The notes: generated by a model not told the origin, from the letters alone. DNA of 64,000 nt from Tetradesmus obliquus (GCA_030272155.1 CP126191.1:9322501-9386500), one strand, 5' to 3'. Positions 46,648 to 58,469 are shown, counted from the first letter of the stretch. Numbers and translations: made by a program.

Positions 46648-48729
46648 CTCCTCGGATGCTGCCATGGACCTGGACATGACGTATGTTGCCGCAGCGCCAC
46701 TGCCAGGAGTAGTGGTTAGCTCCAGCGCTGCAGCATGCAGCAGCACGCCACCACCGCCAGCAGTACCCTCACCATCACCGCCACCATCACCGTCACCATC
46801 AACAAAGCCGTCTGTTTCCCCGTCCCCGTCCCCACCCCCAACTCAGCAGTACTCCCTGATGACAGGCGCAGTTGCCGACAACGCGGCAGGCACACACAAC
46901 CGTGTTGCTTGGAGGTGTGCACATGTTAGAATCGTCCTATTTCCATTCAAGAGTAGAATCGTCCTACATGCAAGCTGTACCTGGCATAGTATGCCAGTAC
47001 TAGTGCAGTGTGGGGCACAGCACTGCCTTGGTGGACTCACAATGCGGCACACACAGCAGCCATAGCCTGGCGTGCATTTGCCCCCATGCGCCTGTAGCTA
47101 GTTGGTTACTTAGCGGCACGCCTGCTTCCCTCTGACTCTCCCGCTGCTGCCTGCCGCAGGTACACCTCCACTGCTGCTGCTGGCGGCATCGACCCTGCCT
47201 GGGCGGCAACTAGCTTTGCTGACGCGGCTTGGAAGCTGGGCGCAGCACGCCTGGGGTGAGCCGGACCACCGTTGCTGCTGCTGCTGCTGCTGCTGCTAAA
47301 GTTACTGTGATGCCGTAGCCTGTTCAGTTGAGCTCTGCCCTGCAGCAATGCGCAACATCAGCAGTCAGCTGCTCAAGCATCAAAGTTACTGCTGCAGTTC
47401 CCAAATGGCACATTGGCCACCTAGCTTGCCAAGCTTCTAGCTGCTTCAACCAGGCCTGCGCAGTGACTTCCCTGCTTGCCTGTTCCCTGCAAGCAGTCGT
47501 GCCTGAATCCTGCAAGCAGTCGTGCCTGTTTCCTGCAAGCGATCGTGCCTGTTTCCTGCAAGCAGTCGTGCCTGTTTCCTGCAACCAGTCGTGCATGTTT
47601 CCTGCAAGCAGTCGTGCCTGTTTCCTGCAAGCAGTCGTGCCTGTTTCCTGCAAGCAGTCGTGCTGCTTGCAGTGGCATCTCCTGCGCAGTGCGCACTCGT
47701 TGCAAGGCCCAACAGAAGCAACACTTATCACATGTGCTCAACTCTGTCCGTACTGCTTATATACTCTGCTGCTGCAGGTATGGCAACGACTTTGTGTACA
47801 ACACCACACTGCCAGATGCCGCCACAGGCCTGCTGCACCACTGGTTCAGGTGGGACGCGCAGGGCAGGGTAGCCTGATGCATTGTTGAGGCTGCGAAAGG
47901 CAGTCCTCAAACCTGAGCATAGGAGGCCAGCAGCGGCTAACCTTGTTTGAGATGGATAACAGTCTGCTTTAGCAGACCGGCTTTCAAACCAATACACACC
48001 AACACCGACGAGATGGCCGCTCATATGCTGCTGTGCCTGCTGTGCATATCTCGCTACTGCTTTTGCAGGGTGTATGTGTGCCTGCCGGCGTCCGCGCCTG
48101 CTGCGCTGAGCTCTGTGCGGCTCAAGGTGCTGTCAGACAACACTGCAGAGGTGTTCATCAACGGGCTGAGGGCCTACACAGACCCGGCGGCAGACCACGA
48201 GCCAGTGTAAGCTGTTACATGACTACAACAGTTGTGGGCTATGCAGCTCGGGTGATGAATTGAACATAGCGACATGTTGCAGCACACATCACCCTGACCA
48301 GGCTGACGATTATGCATATCAAAGCTGGCAGGCAGGCACCCATGCAGGCCCATTCATGAGTGCATGGTCATTGCTTCCCCCTGCGTAACGTCACAGCAGT
48401 CACGACCCACAATTTTGACAGAGCGATGCTCTTCCCGTACCTCCCTTGTTTCTTTGTCAACTCGTCATCTGCTCCTGCCGCTGCTGATGCTGTCACCTGC
48501 CGCTGCCTCGTGTTGCAGATACTGGAACACAGCAGTGAACGTCAGCCCAGGCTTTGTAGCAGGTAGGTGGGGGTTTTCAAACCCCAAACATCCTCAGCTA
48601 ACATCAGGTATTGGGCACTGTGATTAATCTCAGGTACGACAATCCAGCTGCAGCTGCTGCTTTGCCCATCCCTGATAAATGCGCTCAGCAGTTACTGATA
48701 TCAGGTACATTACTGCGCATCAATAGGTG

Positions 48730-48810
<81 letters not shown>

Positions 48811-49153
48811 AGGGTCCAACGTGATTGCAGTGCATGTCACGAACACTGCAGGTGGGCCGCATGATGCTGCAGCGCCGGTCAAGTTGCGCTTCACAAGCCA
48901 GTCATATGCAAGACGAGCATCAGAACACAGCAGCAGAAGTGGCTGGCACAATCAGGAAGCGATGAAAGCGGTTACACGTGCATGCAAATCTTGCATGCAA
49001 ATCAAGCGGTATGCATCCACCAGCTTAGTGTCAGCAAGCATCATGTTGAGATCAGCCCCTTTCACCTGAACCTCCAAGCAGCAGCTGTGCCCCCGCACCA
49101 GCAGTCCTCAAACCACATGTGGCGATTGATGCATGCGCAACCCTTCTGGTGCA

Positions 49154-49211
<58 letters not shown>

Positions 49212-49326
49212 CTCCTCGGATGCCGCCATGGACCTGGACATGACGTATGTTGCCGCAACGCCACTGCCGGGTGTAGTTGTCAGCGCAACTGGATGCCTGT
49301 GCAGCACCACATGTGCCCCGCGTTGA
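39676..49326 (+). CDS. secreted purple-acid-phosphatase-like metallophosphatase with two C-terminal modules
   Basis: Twenty-two exons: 39676-39756, 40060-40107, 40587-40638, 41036-41071, 41454-41566, 42001-42121, 42346-42538, 42852-42900, 43376-43469, 43865-44135, 44420-44515, 44762-44833, 45123-45260, 45774-45817, 46225-46263, 46647-46914, 47160-47255, 47778-47849, 48069-48206, 48519-48562, 48813-48851, 49211-49326; 739 aa. Exon 1 encodes a hydrophobic signal-like start. Metal-ligand motifs of the metallophosphoesterase fold follow in order: GDYG (Asp 33), LGDNNY (Asp 61), GNHD (107-110), LLHHSPF, and AHDH (His 229, His 231), followed by YERI. Then come two copies of a beta-rich module (QYSLxTGA to DLDMTYV, with NTAEVFINGLRAY and NVIAVHVTNTAG), resembling a galactose-binding-like fold, separated by a Pro/Ser-rich linker. 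Phosphate release at the cell surface or wall is inferred. Exon 1 is the least certain. Introns 4 and 9 hold decoy exon copies. Confidence 0.87.
41358..41388 (+). pseudogene. decoy copy of phosphatase exon 5
   Basis: TGTGTGCAG|ACCCTCAAGTGGGCAAGTAATATG copies the acceptor and start of the genuine exon 5 (ACGCTCAAGTGGGCAAGTAC at 41454). The copy has a TAA where the exon has TAC, so use of this acceptor would stop translation after six residues. Confidence 0.85.
42605..42673. repeat. (CTG)23 tract in phosphatase intron 7
   Basis: About 23 uninterrupted CTG units lie in the middle of the intron, not next to its acceptor at 42851. Confidence 0.95.
42914..42955. repeat. (CAG)n tract just after the donor of phosphatase exon 8
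   Basis: About 13 CAG units begin 14 bases after the 5' splice site. Confidence 0.9.
43742..43773 (+). pseudogene. decoy copy of phosphatase exon 10
   Basis: CCGCAG|GCAGCGTGGTGCGCTACAG and on to CACCCAT copies the acceptor and first ~31 bases of exon 10 (at 43865) with two mismatches, encoding GSVVRYSTTH, then diverges. Confidence 0.87.
44363..44419. repeat. (CTG)n tract at the acceptor of phosphatase exon 11
   Basis: About 17 CTG units followed by CCGCAG, the 3' splice site. Confidence 0.93.
44420..46714 (+). repeat. duplicated phosphatase module, copy 1 (exons 11-15 and head of 16)
   Basis: Exon lengths are 96, 72, 138, 44 and 39, then the head of exon 16 (GSSDAAMDLDMTYVAA). The module begins slightly earlier, with QYSLLTGA in exon 10. 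Protein identity to copy 2 is very high, for example SVRLKVLSDNTAEVFINGLR in both. Confidence 0.93.
45417..45474 (+). repeat. ten TGTAA units in phosphatase intron 13
   Basis: A near-perfect pentanucleotide array (AATGT)n with one TGC-TA interruption contains ten TGTAA motifs on the sense strand, about 160 bases after exon 13. TGTAA is the usual green-algal polyadenylation signal. Confidence 0.93.
47477..47662. repeat. 23-bp minisatellite in phosphatase intron 17
   Basis: Eight near-identical copies of a 23-bp unit with the core TTTCCTGCAAGCAGTCGTG. Each unit contains CCTGCAAG, resembling an acceptor. Confidence 0.92.
48730..48812. repeat. (CTG)27 tract at the acceptor of phosphatase exon 21
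   Basis: The longest triplet tract in the window, about 27 uninterrupted units, ending in the acceptor CTGCAG at 48807-48812. Confidence 0.95.
49155..49210. repeat. (CTG)n tract at the acceptor of phosphatase exon 22
   Basis: About 17 CTG units followed by CCAG, the 3' splice site of the last exon. The paralogous exon 16 has a similar tract at about 46605-46646. Confidence 0.93.
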
Positions 49327-52300
49327 TTCCGTCCGACAAACAAGTTTGTCGGTACCAGCGTAATTGTTACTGCATTGCGGACTGTGTTTGGTTCTGAAAG
49401 ACAGCCTCAGACAGCATGAGCGCGTATGCGCCCGAGTACCCAATCCGCTGCTGCATGTTCTTCTTCTGCTGTGCTACGTAGCAGCCGTATACGGCTCATT
49501 GTGCGGGCTTTTTTACTGTGACACCACAGCAATGCGGGCTTGATGGCTGCAGTGCTGCTGTCAATCATGCTTGCTTGCTGTGACTAGAAATCTAGCCCCC
49601 CAGTCTGGCCTGCAATTTGCTGCCACGTAGAGCTTGTGTTGTGATTTGATGCGTCAGACATCGTTGTGTGGCACACATGCATGCGCGCCCATACATCAAG
49701 GCAGTAGTGAAGCTGCGCTGTTAGTACGGCTCATTGTGCTTTTGGCTGTGATTCCACAGCAGCAGGTGTTTGATGGCGGCAGAGCTGCTGTTTTTCACAA
49801 AAACATGCTTGCTTTGAACTAGGAAAAACGCCTTCCCAGTCTTTTCTGGGCTTTGATGCCACAGAGAGCTTGTGTTGTGTTCCCATGTGCCAGAGATTGT
49901 TGTGTGGCCCACACTCATGTGCATCCACGTTTCTAATGTTGGTGGTGCTGCGCTAGTGCTGCTGCTCAATGTGCTTTGTTGCTGTGATCCCGCAACAGCC
50001 GGTGTTTGATGGCTTTTCTTCACAAACGCATGCTTGCTGTGCACTTCGATATCTACTCTTCCAGTCTGATCTGCGCATTGCTGCCACACAGAGCTTGTCT
50101 TCTTTCTCCATGCTTGTTGTTGACATAGAGTTTTGCATTTTGCATGTGTTGTGTGCCGCATGAACTTGTTTGCAGGCAAGTTGTCATGGCCCTGCAACTG
50201 CTGGGCGGCTGCTTGCTGCTGTAGATCAGCTGGTGTCAGCTTGACTGATGTGGCGTCAGCATCTTCTGTTTCAGTTGTCCGCACAAACCTCACATGAACA
50301 GCATGTTTCTCAGTGGCTGGCTTGTTATGATCCCAGAAATCATGCAGATGTCCGCACGCTGCCGCATATGCACGTTGCTTTTATTAGAGCTCTCCAAAAG
50401 ACACCGTGGCAATTTTCAATTTTTCAATCGGCACCACTCCATGTTGCGCTGCCAGTGTGGCCATGTGTCCCCCTGCTGCATAAGTTTTTGTCTTCTTTCG
50501 TTGCCGGTTTGCAGTGCTGCTTCTGCATGCGTCTGCTTGCCAGCCGGCATGTTGCTGCGCATGGCATGTCACCTGTCACTCCAGTGCTGCACAGGATAAT
50601 TACATGCTTACATGCTATATGCCAACTCTTTGTCAACAGCATGTTGCTGCGCAGGGCACGTCACTCGTCACCTCAGTGCTGCACAGCATATTGACATGCC
50701 TGTTTTCTTTGGCCCCAAACCGGACCAGCCGGACGTTTGTGTCTGCGTCAACCTTCATCACACCACAGCATGCTGCATTTTGATCAGACTCATGAGTCTT
50801 GAAGTCCTTGCATCTATTAAGGTCACGCTGATCCTGAGGTCGTTGTATCTTCCTATGCTATTATTCTGGCTTCTGACAATGCTGATGAGTGTTTTTCTGT
50901 TGTTTGTTCTGGTGTCTCTGACGACGCTGAGATGTTCTGTGGCGGGTTCCTACTCCTTGGTTGAGCAGAGTATGTAAGGCAGTGTGTTGTACAGCATGAC
51001 ACCAGCTGTCCTCCTTCTATCCCTTGTAATCAAGGCCGCCCAGTGAACTGCACGATTGGTGTGTTACACACCGGGAACACAGCCCGTGTCCGAGCCAACG
51101 ACAGGCTCATTGTGCAAACAGCTCACTCAGTCCCGTATGTACGTGGGGCTCGTACATAAACATGTTGCGCACAGCACACACATGCAGGCACGTCGCAGCT
51201 ACTAGCTGTTGAACACCCAGATGCCAGCACTTGTGGAACCTGCATCGTGCTGTACAACACGTTGGCCTTGGATTACACATGTGCACATGCAGACACAAGG
51301 CTCGCGCATGGCTTCAACGATGATATGATGCGCTTGACTCAATGAATCGTTAGGCGCAACTGGCGCCGCCACAACGCAGGGCACGGTCGCAGTGTGTGCC
51401 ATTGAATCATTTTGCACTGAGGTGTCAGAACTGACTGCCGCAGTGGCGTGCATTCTGCAACCCCTGCCCCCGATCAGCTGCCCATGCCATGCATGCAGCA
51501 AACGCACTGTACTGCTTGTACAATTGATAAATAAGTGCAGCAGCAAGCTCGGCAGCACTGCAAATCAAACAATGACGAGAAATTGGGCTGACTGCACAGG
51601 CAGCTGCCGCCACAGCAGCAGCAGAGAGCACTGTGGCACATCAAAAGCAATGTGGCCGGCGTATATTTAGATGATGATAAAAAGTCTTTTCAAAACCACT
51701 CTGGCTCACAGCCAGCGCCAATCATGTATCAGGCGCATCAGGGCAGAAGGACGGACTCATACGGCTCCTGGATTCTGGAAACCCAAGGTAAATGTATGAA
51801 TGCACACCTTCAAGCAGTGCTGGACCACTGGCAAGGGACTCCCGTCAAAAGGTGCTGTGCAGCTGCACTGCGCAGAGTGCAAGCACAGCACATGCAGTGT
51901 GTGCAAAGCGCAGAACCTGTGCCGCACGCAACATCAGGTCAAGCAGTCAGCACAAGTAGCAAGACAAGACAAAGCAGTCACACCCTCAGCAGAGGCTCAG
52001 AACCAGGATCTCTAGAGATCTTGAGCTGATTGCAGGCACGTGTTGGCCTTAGAACATCATTACCTGGAGCCAGCTGATCAGGCATCCAATGAGCGCAGCA
52101 CAAACCACCAAACACAACTCAGCTCAGATCCGCCATACCGGTATTGCAAGCATGGCAGATGTATCAATGGAAACCCAGTCATCGCAAAACACAGCACTGT
52201 GGTGGGGTGGGTGCAGCACTGCCAGTATTGCAACCTCACATGCACGCGTGATGCGTTGCAGTCCACGCCATGACAAACCTTGTCGTATGGTATCACAACC

Positions 52301-52924
52301 CACACCAGCAATCGGGTGCATTATTGAATCAAATCAAAGCAAAACACCATTACACTGTTACGACAGCACGCCAGAAGGCTGACTGTTCCCACATGCGTCT
52401 GAACCACAACCTGCAACAAAGCACGGCAGCCATTACACACACGTAAGTGACTGGTGTGCTAGACCAACACATGTCGCTGATAACAGCATATCATCATAGT
52501 ACCGTAACCTGGTGAGATGCACCCACCGCATGCAACCTCCGTCAACAAGCGTTGAATGCCCAATGCCGCGTGGCACCACCCCTCTTATAACCAGCACCAG
52601 CGCATCAACCCAAACCAAACTCTGTAAAACCCATGCAAAAGCAGAAGCTGCATCGGTCTCAAGAAGCTCAAACATGCGGAGCAGTCAGGCGCAGCTGCTG
52701 CCATACAATTTTCGTGTACTTGACTTTTGCTGCAACAGCTCATTCCATCTTTATTTAAGCAGCTCAGCCATTATACATTAACCTGCCCCAAACATCCATC
52801 ATATCATAACAACTAACCCAATTTATCATTGGAACTGCACGGACTCATCACGTCACACATCAATGATCGCTGCGCGGTCATAACCACGACAGTCAATCGC
52901 ATGCGATGCTGCAGCACTGCCGCA
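49327..52924. other. 3.6 kb gene-free region with repeats
   Basis: No convincing gene. It begins with the phosphatase 3' flank, then the ~230-bp tandem repeat (49500-50165), a pair of ~90-bp repeats containing CATGTTGCTGCGCA at about 50547 and 50639, and from about 51.28 kb the first copy of the CHRD segmental duplication. TTACA motifs at 52350-52354 and 52433-52437 could be poly(A) signals of the first CHRD gene (minus strand). Confidence 0.6.
49500..50165. repeat. tandem repeat, unit about 225-236 bp, three copies
   Basis: Anchors CCAGTCT...GCCAC...AGAGCTTGT recur at about 49601, 49837 and 50062, and ATGCTTGCT plus TGTTTGATGGC segments keep the same order in each copy. Copies are diverged and none carries a shared long reading frame. 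Confidence 0.85.
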
Positions 52925-54720
52925 TCACTTGCCAAGCTTCCAGCCCTCGCGGTCACCGCAGCTCGCCTTCACGTTGCTCTTCCAGCCCTTGATGGGCATG
53001 AACTGACCGCGGATGAGGCCCGCAGGCGCTGTCACTGTGTGGATGTTTGCGTACAGCGTTCCTGCTGCGAGGTTGGTCATGAAGTCGGTCCATGAGAAGG
53101 CAACGCCGTTCAGCTGCACCAGGTCGGCTGCAGCAAACTTGCTGGTGTAGGTCTGCGGCGCAGCAACACAGCAGGAGTTGGTAACTGAGGGGGTGAGTGA
53201 TTTAGATCGCTCAAATCTGCGGTTTAAGTGTATTTTTTAAGCTCCATCCTGCTGATATTGTTGGCGGTCTTGTGGGTGTGCAGCTGACACGGGGAGCTGT
53301 TGAAAGAGACATTACAGTCGGTTGCATGCAAGCCGGCTGCTGATAGATTTAACTAGGCTGGCTGTTGACAGAGATTACAGCGTATGTTTCGCTTGCAAAT
53401 TCATCCAGGCCTTGTGCTGCAACACTCACCATGGAACAGATGTCGATGGGTGCGATGGTGGGCAGGTCGGCGGCTGCGATCGTGGTGTTCTGTCCAGCCT
53501 TGAGGCCTGGCAGCAGCAGCACCACTGGGGGGCCGCTGGTGGTCGAGTTACCCTGCACAGCGCGCAGCATGCCAAGAGATTGATATTATGGGGTGCGTTG
53601 CATCGAATTTCAAACATGTCAGAATGCTGTGATGTTGCGGTGCTGCTGGTTGGCGTGGATCGTGCGACTTGCTGCATGGTGCATTGGCTGTGGCACACTA
53701 CGGCTGCGTACAGCGAGCATCGCAAGTGAAAATGTTGAGTGTTACTGATGTGACCGCTTGGAACGTAACAAGAAGCACTTTGTAAACATATTGTGCACAT
53801 TGCACATGTTATAACATGTTATAACGTGTCATATCGCACCTTGTGGATGTGGCTCATGGTGTATCCGTTGATGTTGTACATCATCAGGCTGTAGGTGGCA
53901 GTCTGGGCAGCAGCGTCAACCACAAGGGTCATCTGCGCTACGGCAGCACCCACATTGTTACCACGCAGCTTTGACACATACACGTTGGAAGATGTAGAGC
54001 CACCGGGAGGCCACGGCTTCATGTGCTGGGCGTCAACGGTGTCATTGTTTTGCGCTGACGCAGCGCCAGCAGCGGCCAGCAGGGCTGCCAGCAGCAGCAC
54101 AGCAGCAGTAGAGAGCTTCATGGTGCGCCTGCAGGAAAGCATGCAGGAGAAGCGTGAGTGGAGTTAGGGGATGGGGAAGGGGGTGACAGGCGAGATCTCC
54201 TGCTGCTGGCAGTTGCTGCTGCTGCTGCTGCTGCTGCTGGTGAGTCGCGCTGTCTGTCGCGCAAGAAGCAGGCCGTGTAAGCCAGGCACGCGTCAGTAAA
54301 CTATACAGCCGCACTGAACAGTACAGTGCCAATGATCAGCCCCGCTGTGGAAACGAGCAGTCCGTAGCATGGAGAGAGGCCAAAAAACACCAAGCCCAAT
54401 GCCATGGTCGCGGGTCAACTGACAGGTGTACTGCAGCAGCTTCAGTGTACAAAGTGCTCTTTTGGGCAACACGGCGTTCCGCTGTCGCGCTAGGTGGGCC
54501 TGTAGCATATTTTCGACCTACCGTCACGGGTCCTGGGCCTGGTGACAAGGGTTGTCTGAGCAGATCCTTCTGCCTGCAAGATGATACTTTGTTATCAGTG
54601 TTTGTCAGTCGATGCGATGCAGCTCGGACCTCAGCTGTTTACCGTTCAGTGGTCCTCACCTTTTCACTTCGAGCTCAAAGCAACGAGATGTCCGATTATA
54701 CAGTTATAAACACATTGATA
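51280..54720. repeat. segmental duplication, copy A (contains the first CHRD gene)
   Basis: Non-coding flanks on both sides match copy B in order: the 5' edge with CACAAGGCTCGCGCATGGCT and GGCGCAACTGGCGCCGCC, then CACAGCCAGCGCCAATCA, AACACATGTCGCTG, the gene itself, and the upstream block with CCTGGGCCTGGTGACAAG. Boundaries are approximate. Confidence 0.85.
52925..54121 (-). CDS. secreted CHRD-domain protein, copy A
   Basis: Exons 54121-53840, 53552-53430 and 53152-52925, both introns phase 0; 210 aa. A signal peptide (about residues 1-23, ending GAASA) precedes a single CHRD domain: VAQMTLVVDAAAQTATYSLM, then MSHIHK, GPPVVLLLPG, and LYANIHT...GLIRGQF near the C-terminus. These are the conserved features of CHRD (PF07452), a domain first described in chordin and frequent in bacterial and algal secreted proteins; its molecular role is poorly known. 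Each exon ends at a loop between predicted strands. Three Cys remain in the mature protein (ICSM, SCGD and one lost relative to copy B's extra pair). It is a tandem paralogue of the gene at 56998-58334. Confidence 0.9.
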
Positions 54721-56997
54721 CATGCCACCATGTGAAGATATCACCTCAGAGTAAGTTGCGGAGGCGAACCCTTCGGCCCAAATCGATTTGATGTCAACAG
54801 AGTGATCAGGCGAGTGACCAGGACAGCCGTGCAGGCAGTGGTTTCGGCTTAATGGCGCCCAAAGTGTGCCAAATATGTTTTAATATTTCTTTTTTGGTGC
54901 CGAAGCTAGAGGTAACCGTGCACGCAGGAGCAACCGCAACGTATGCTGTGCCTAGAGGGCACTGCCCACCCTTGCACATCTGATGCTGTGGCAGTGTGCC
55001 CCAGGCGCGACGTAGTCCTCTCAAAAAGCGGGCCGAGCGAACAGGGCAGAACTTTCTTATTGGAATCAGCGCTGCAAAGCAGCAGCCTGCCATGCAATGC
55101 TTGCACCGGGGTCCCAGCTTTAATAAGAATTGGGAATCCCAGCTCTGAACACCTTTGCTTCCTGCTGTGCTGGCATTGCCACTTGTTGATGATGCTGTGT
55201 GACATGGCAACATGGTGCACATCGAGCCGCAATATCTTCCTTTTGATACCATACGTTACACACACTCTCCTACATCACAGACCATCGCGGTTACGACATT
55301 CACTGCATGCATATGCATGTAGTATGGATACTATGATAGGGGCCATCAAGTATGCATGAGTGATGCGCTGCCAGTGCTAGCGGCATAGCTACAGGCCGCA
55401 AGCTTCCCTGTTGATGCCTCTCACACATATTCACATGCAACACAAGGCTCATGCATGGCTTCAATGGTGATATGGTGTGCCTGATGCCGCATCACGCGGC
55501 AATGAGTTGCCCAATTGTGCTGTGGTAGCGAGCCAGTAGGATTCCGTCCCCCCTGGTAACAAAAAAAAAATGAGTTGCCGGGCGCAACTGGCGCCGCCGG
55601 CGTGGCGCCGCGCCGCAGGGCATGGTTGCATTGTGTGCCAATGATATGAAGTTGCAGATAAGTTGCAGATAACACACATTGCAGTAGCACAATGCAAACA
55701 TAGTGTCAATAAATCATTCTGAGCTGCGGCGTCAGTACTGACATCGATGAGGTACTGGCCTGACTGCACATGCAGCAGCAGCAGCAGCAGCAGCAGCAGA
55801 GAGCAGTGGGGCCCACTGACAGCAGTACGATTGGCATGTAGTAGACCAATCAACCAAAGTCTCTTCAACACAACTCAGACTCACTGCCAGCGCCAATCAC
55901 GTACAATACAATGTTGTACGGATCCTGGACATGTATCAGCGTATCTAATGTCCTATGTGGCTGCACTGCAACACTAGTGTGCGCAGAGTGCAGGCACATC
56001 ACATGCAGTTTGTGCAAATCACAGCAATTGTGCCGCGCGCAAAGTCAAATCAAGGAGTGAGCGCAAGCAGCAACACAAGACAAGGCAGGTACGCCTGCAA
56101 CGGAGTTTTGGCTCAGAGCAAGAATTTCTTGTGCAGATTGCAGGCATGAGTTGGCTCTGAAACATCTGATCATATCCTGGAGCCAGCCAGTCAGGCATGC
56201 AGTAAGAGCAGCACAAACCACCAAATAAAAACCCAGCTCATCACTGCCATGCAGGCATTCCAAGCATGCAAAAATCACCTACTGAAACTCAGTCGTTGCC
56301 AACACAACACTGGGATCATCCCACCCTATGATAGGGTGCAGCATTGCTGGTGTTGCAGCACCACGTGCACAGTCCAAACCCTGACAAACCTCGTATGCAT
56401 CACAATCCGCACAAGCATTTGCGTGCATAATGAATCACAGCCAATCATTCACAAGCAGCTGCTTCGCCTTGTCACAACGGCACGCCGTACGGCAGACTGT
56501 ACACACATGCATCATCACTACAGCCTGCAACACAGCACGGCAGCCTTGAGACACGTCAGGCGTGAATGGCATGCTGGCCGAACACATGTCGCTGTTGAAC
56601 ATGCATACCCATTGTGATATGATCGTAAGCCGTGATGTGATGTGATAGACCCACTGCATGTGACCTTTGACAGCAGCCTTGAATGCGCACGCCGAAACGC
56701 GAGATGTGACCAGCTCATCAAGCAAAACCAAATCCTGTAAAACCCAAGCGAGAGCATAAGCTGCATCTCATGTCGTGATGTCATGAAAGTCAAACATGCG
56801 GAGCAGTCAGGCGCAGCTGCTGCCATGAAATGTAAAATTACTTATGATTTGCTGCTGCAGCGCGATCCATCTTATGTAAACGCAGCCCAGTTCTTACGTC
56901 TCCTGCAGCAGACCACCAATCCATTATCAGTCGAACTCCGTGAACGCATCACTTCACATGTCAGCGACAGCTGCCACCGCCCGCATCAATTGCCGCA
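54122..56997. other. intergenic between the CHRD paralogues
   Basis: No convincing gene. It holds the upstream part of duplication copy A to about 54.72 kb, about 700 bases of apparently unique sequence, and the downstream part of copy B from about 55.44 kb. A (GCA)n tract of about 8 units lies at 55770-55798 and an A10 run at about 55560. Confidence 0.6.
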
Positions 56998-58426
56998 TCA
57001 CTTGCCGTGCTTCCAGCCCTTGCGGTCAGCGCAGCTTGCCTCAACATTGCCCTTCCAGGCCTTAGAAGGCAGCAGCTGCCCGCGGATGAGGCCTGCAGGT
57101 GCTGCCGCTGTGTGGATGTTTGCATACAACGTTCCGGCTGCGAGGTTGGTCATGAAGTCGGTCCATGAGAAGGCGACGCCATTCAGCTGCACCAGGTCCG
57201 CTGCAGCAAACTTGCTGGTGTAGGTCTGCAAGGCAGGAACAGGAACACAGCATGTGGGCAGTAGGTGAGTGGGGAAGTAGTTGCAATGCTGCAGGAACTG
57301 CGGCTTCTGCTGCTGCTGGTGGTGGTTGTGGGATTGCAGCTGGTGTTTGGGCTCGTCAGCAGGAGGCGGCGGCAGCAGCAGTGTGGCAGCCGCCGGTGTA
57401 TGATTCAGTTGTTGCTCTGGGACATGGGTGCCACTGAATTCGACTGTGACGCTGTCAACATGACTGCCTCAGAAAAAGCAGCATATGCACTACGGCATGC
57501 TAGTAGGCGTGCGGAGGGCCAAGGGACATGTGCGGCAGCAGGTTTTAGGTTCGGCTCATCCAGGCCATGTGCTGCAACACTCACCATGGAGCAGATGTCG
57601 ATGGGTGCAATTGTGGGCAGGTCGGCGGCTGCGATTGTGGTGTTCTGTCCTGCCTTGAGGCCTGGCAGCAGCAGCACCACTGGGGGGCCGTTGATGCCTG
57701 CGGCACCCTGCAGGAGAGAACAGCGGCAAGGGGTTTGGTTGGATGTCTCATTATGGTGTAACGATGATGGATTATGAGCGGTGTTGCACAAGGAACATCT
57801 GGGTTGTGAACATGTTGGTGGCCGTAGGCGTGTATTGGATCCCAATGTTCGATGCAGCTGCCTGTAACACAGCACATGTTCGTTTTGTTGCGTCTATGCT
57901 GGCCTTGCAGCATGCAGCGCCCAACATGAAACATGCCATTGCTGTACGCCATGGACGCATTCTCTTAGTACAAGTTCGCACTGTTTCAGCCAGCAACAAG
58001 CAGTGCACACGGTTGTTAAACATCACTCGGCCGCACTCACCACATGGATGTGGCTCATGGTGTATCCGTTGACGTTGTACATCATGAGGCTGTAGGTGGC
58101 AGTCTGGGCAGCAGCATCCACCACAAGGGTCATCTGGGCAGTAGCGGCGCCCGCATTGTCACCACGCAGCCTCGACACAAACATGGATGAAGAGGATCCG
58201 CAGCCGCTGCCGCTGCAGCCGCCAGGTGGCCACGGCTTCATGTGCTGGGCGTTGACAGTGTCATCTGCTGACGCAGCGCCAGCAGCGGCCAGCAGGGCTG
58301 CCAGCAGCAGCACAGCAGCGGCGGAGGGCTTCATGGTGCCTGCAGGAAAGCATGCAGAAGAAGTGTGAGTGGAGTTAGTGGATGGGTTGAGGAGGGCAGG
58401 GGAGATCTGCTGCTGCTGGCACTGCA

Positions 58427-58469
<43 letters not shown>

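Larger units (their letters stand above)
47160..49270 (+). repeat. duplicated phosphatase module, copy 2 (exons 17-22)
   Basis: Exon lengths 96, 72, 138, 44 and 39 are identical to copy 1, and the intron phases match. It is preceded by QYSLMTGA in exon 16 and ends with GSSDAAMDLDMTYVAA in exon 22. Introns differ in length and sequence, so the duplication is not very recent or introns change fast. Confidence 0.93.

Noticed and set aside
47477-47662. CRISPR-like array of 23-bp repeats
   Set aside because: Repeats are head to tail with no spacers and lie in a eukaryotic intron; it is a minisatellite.
50248-50694. Plus-strand open frame of about 148 codons
   Set aside because: Built partly from local repeats, biased composition, no motif.
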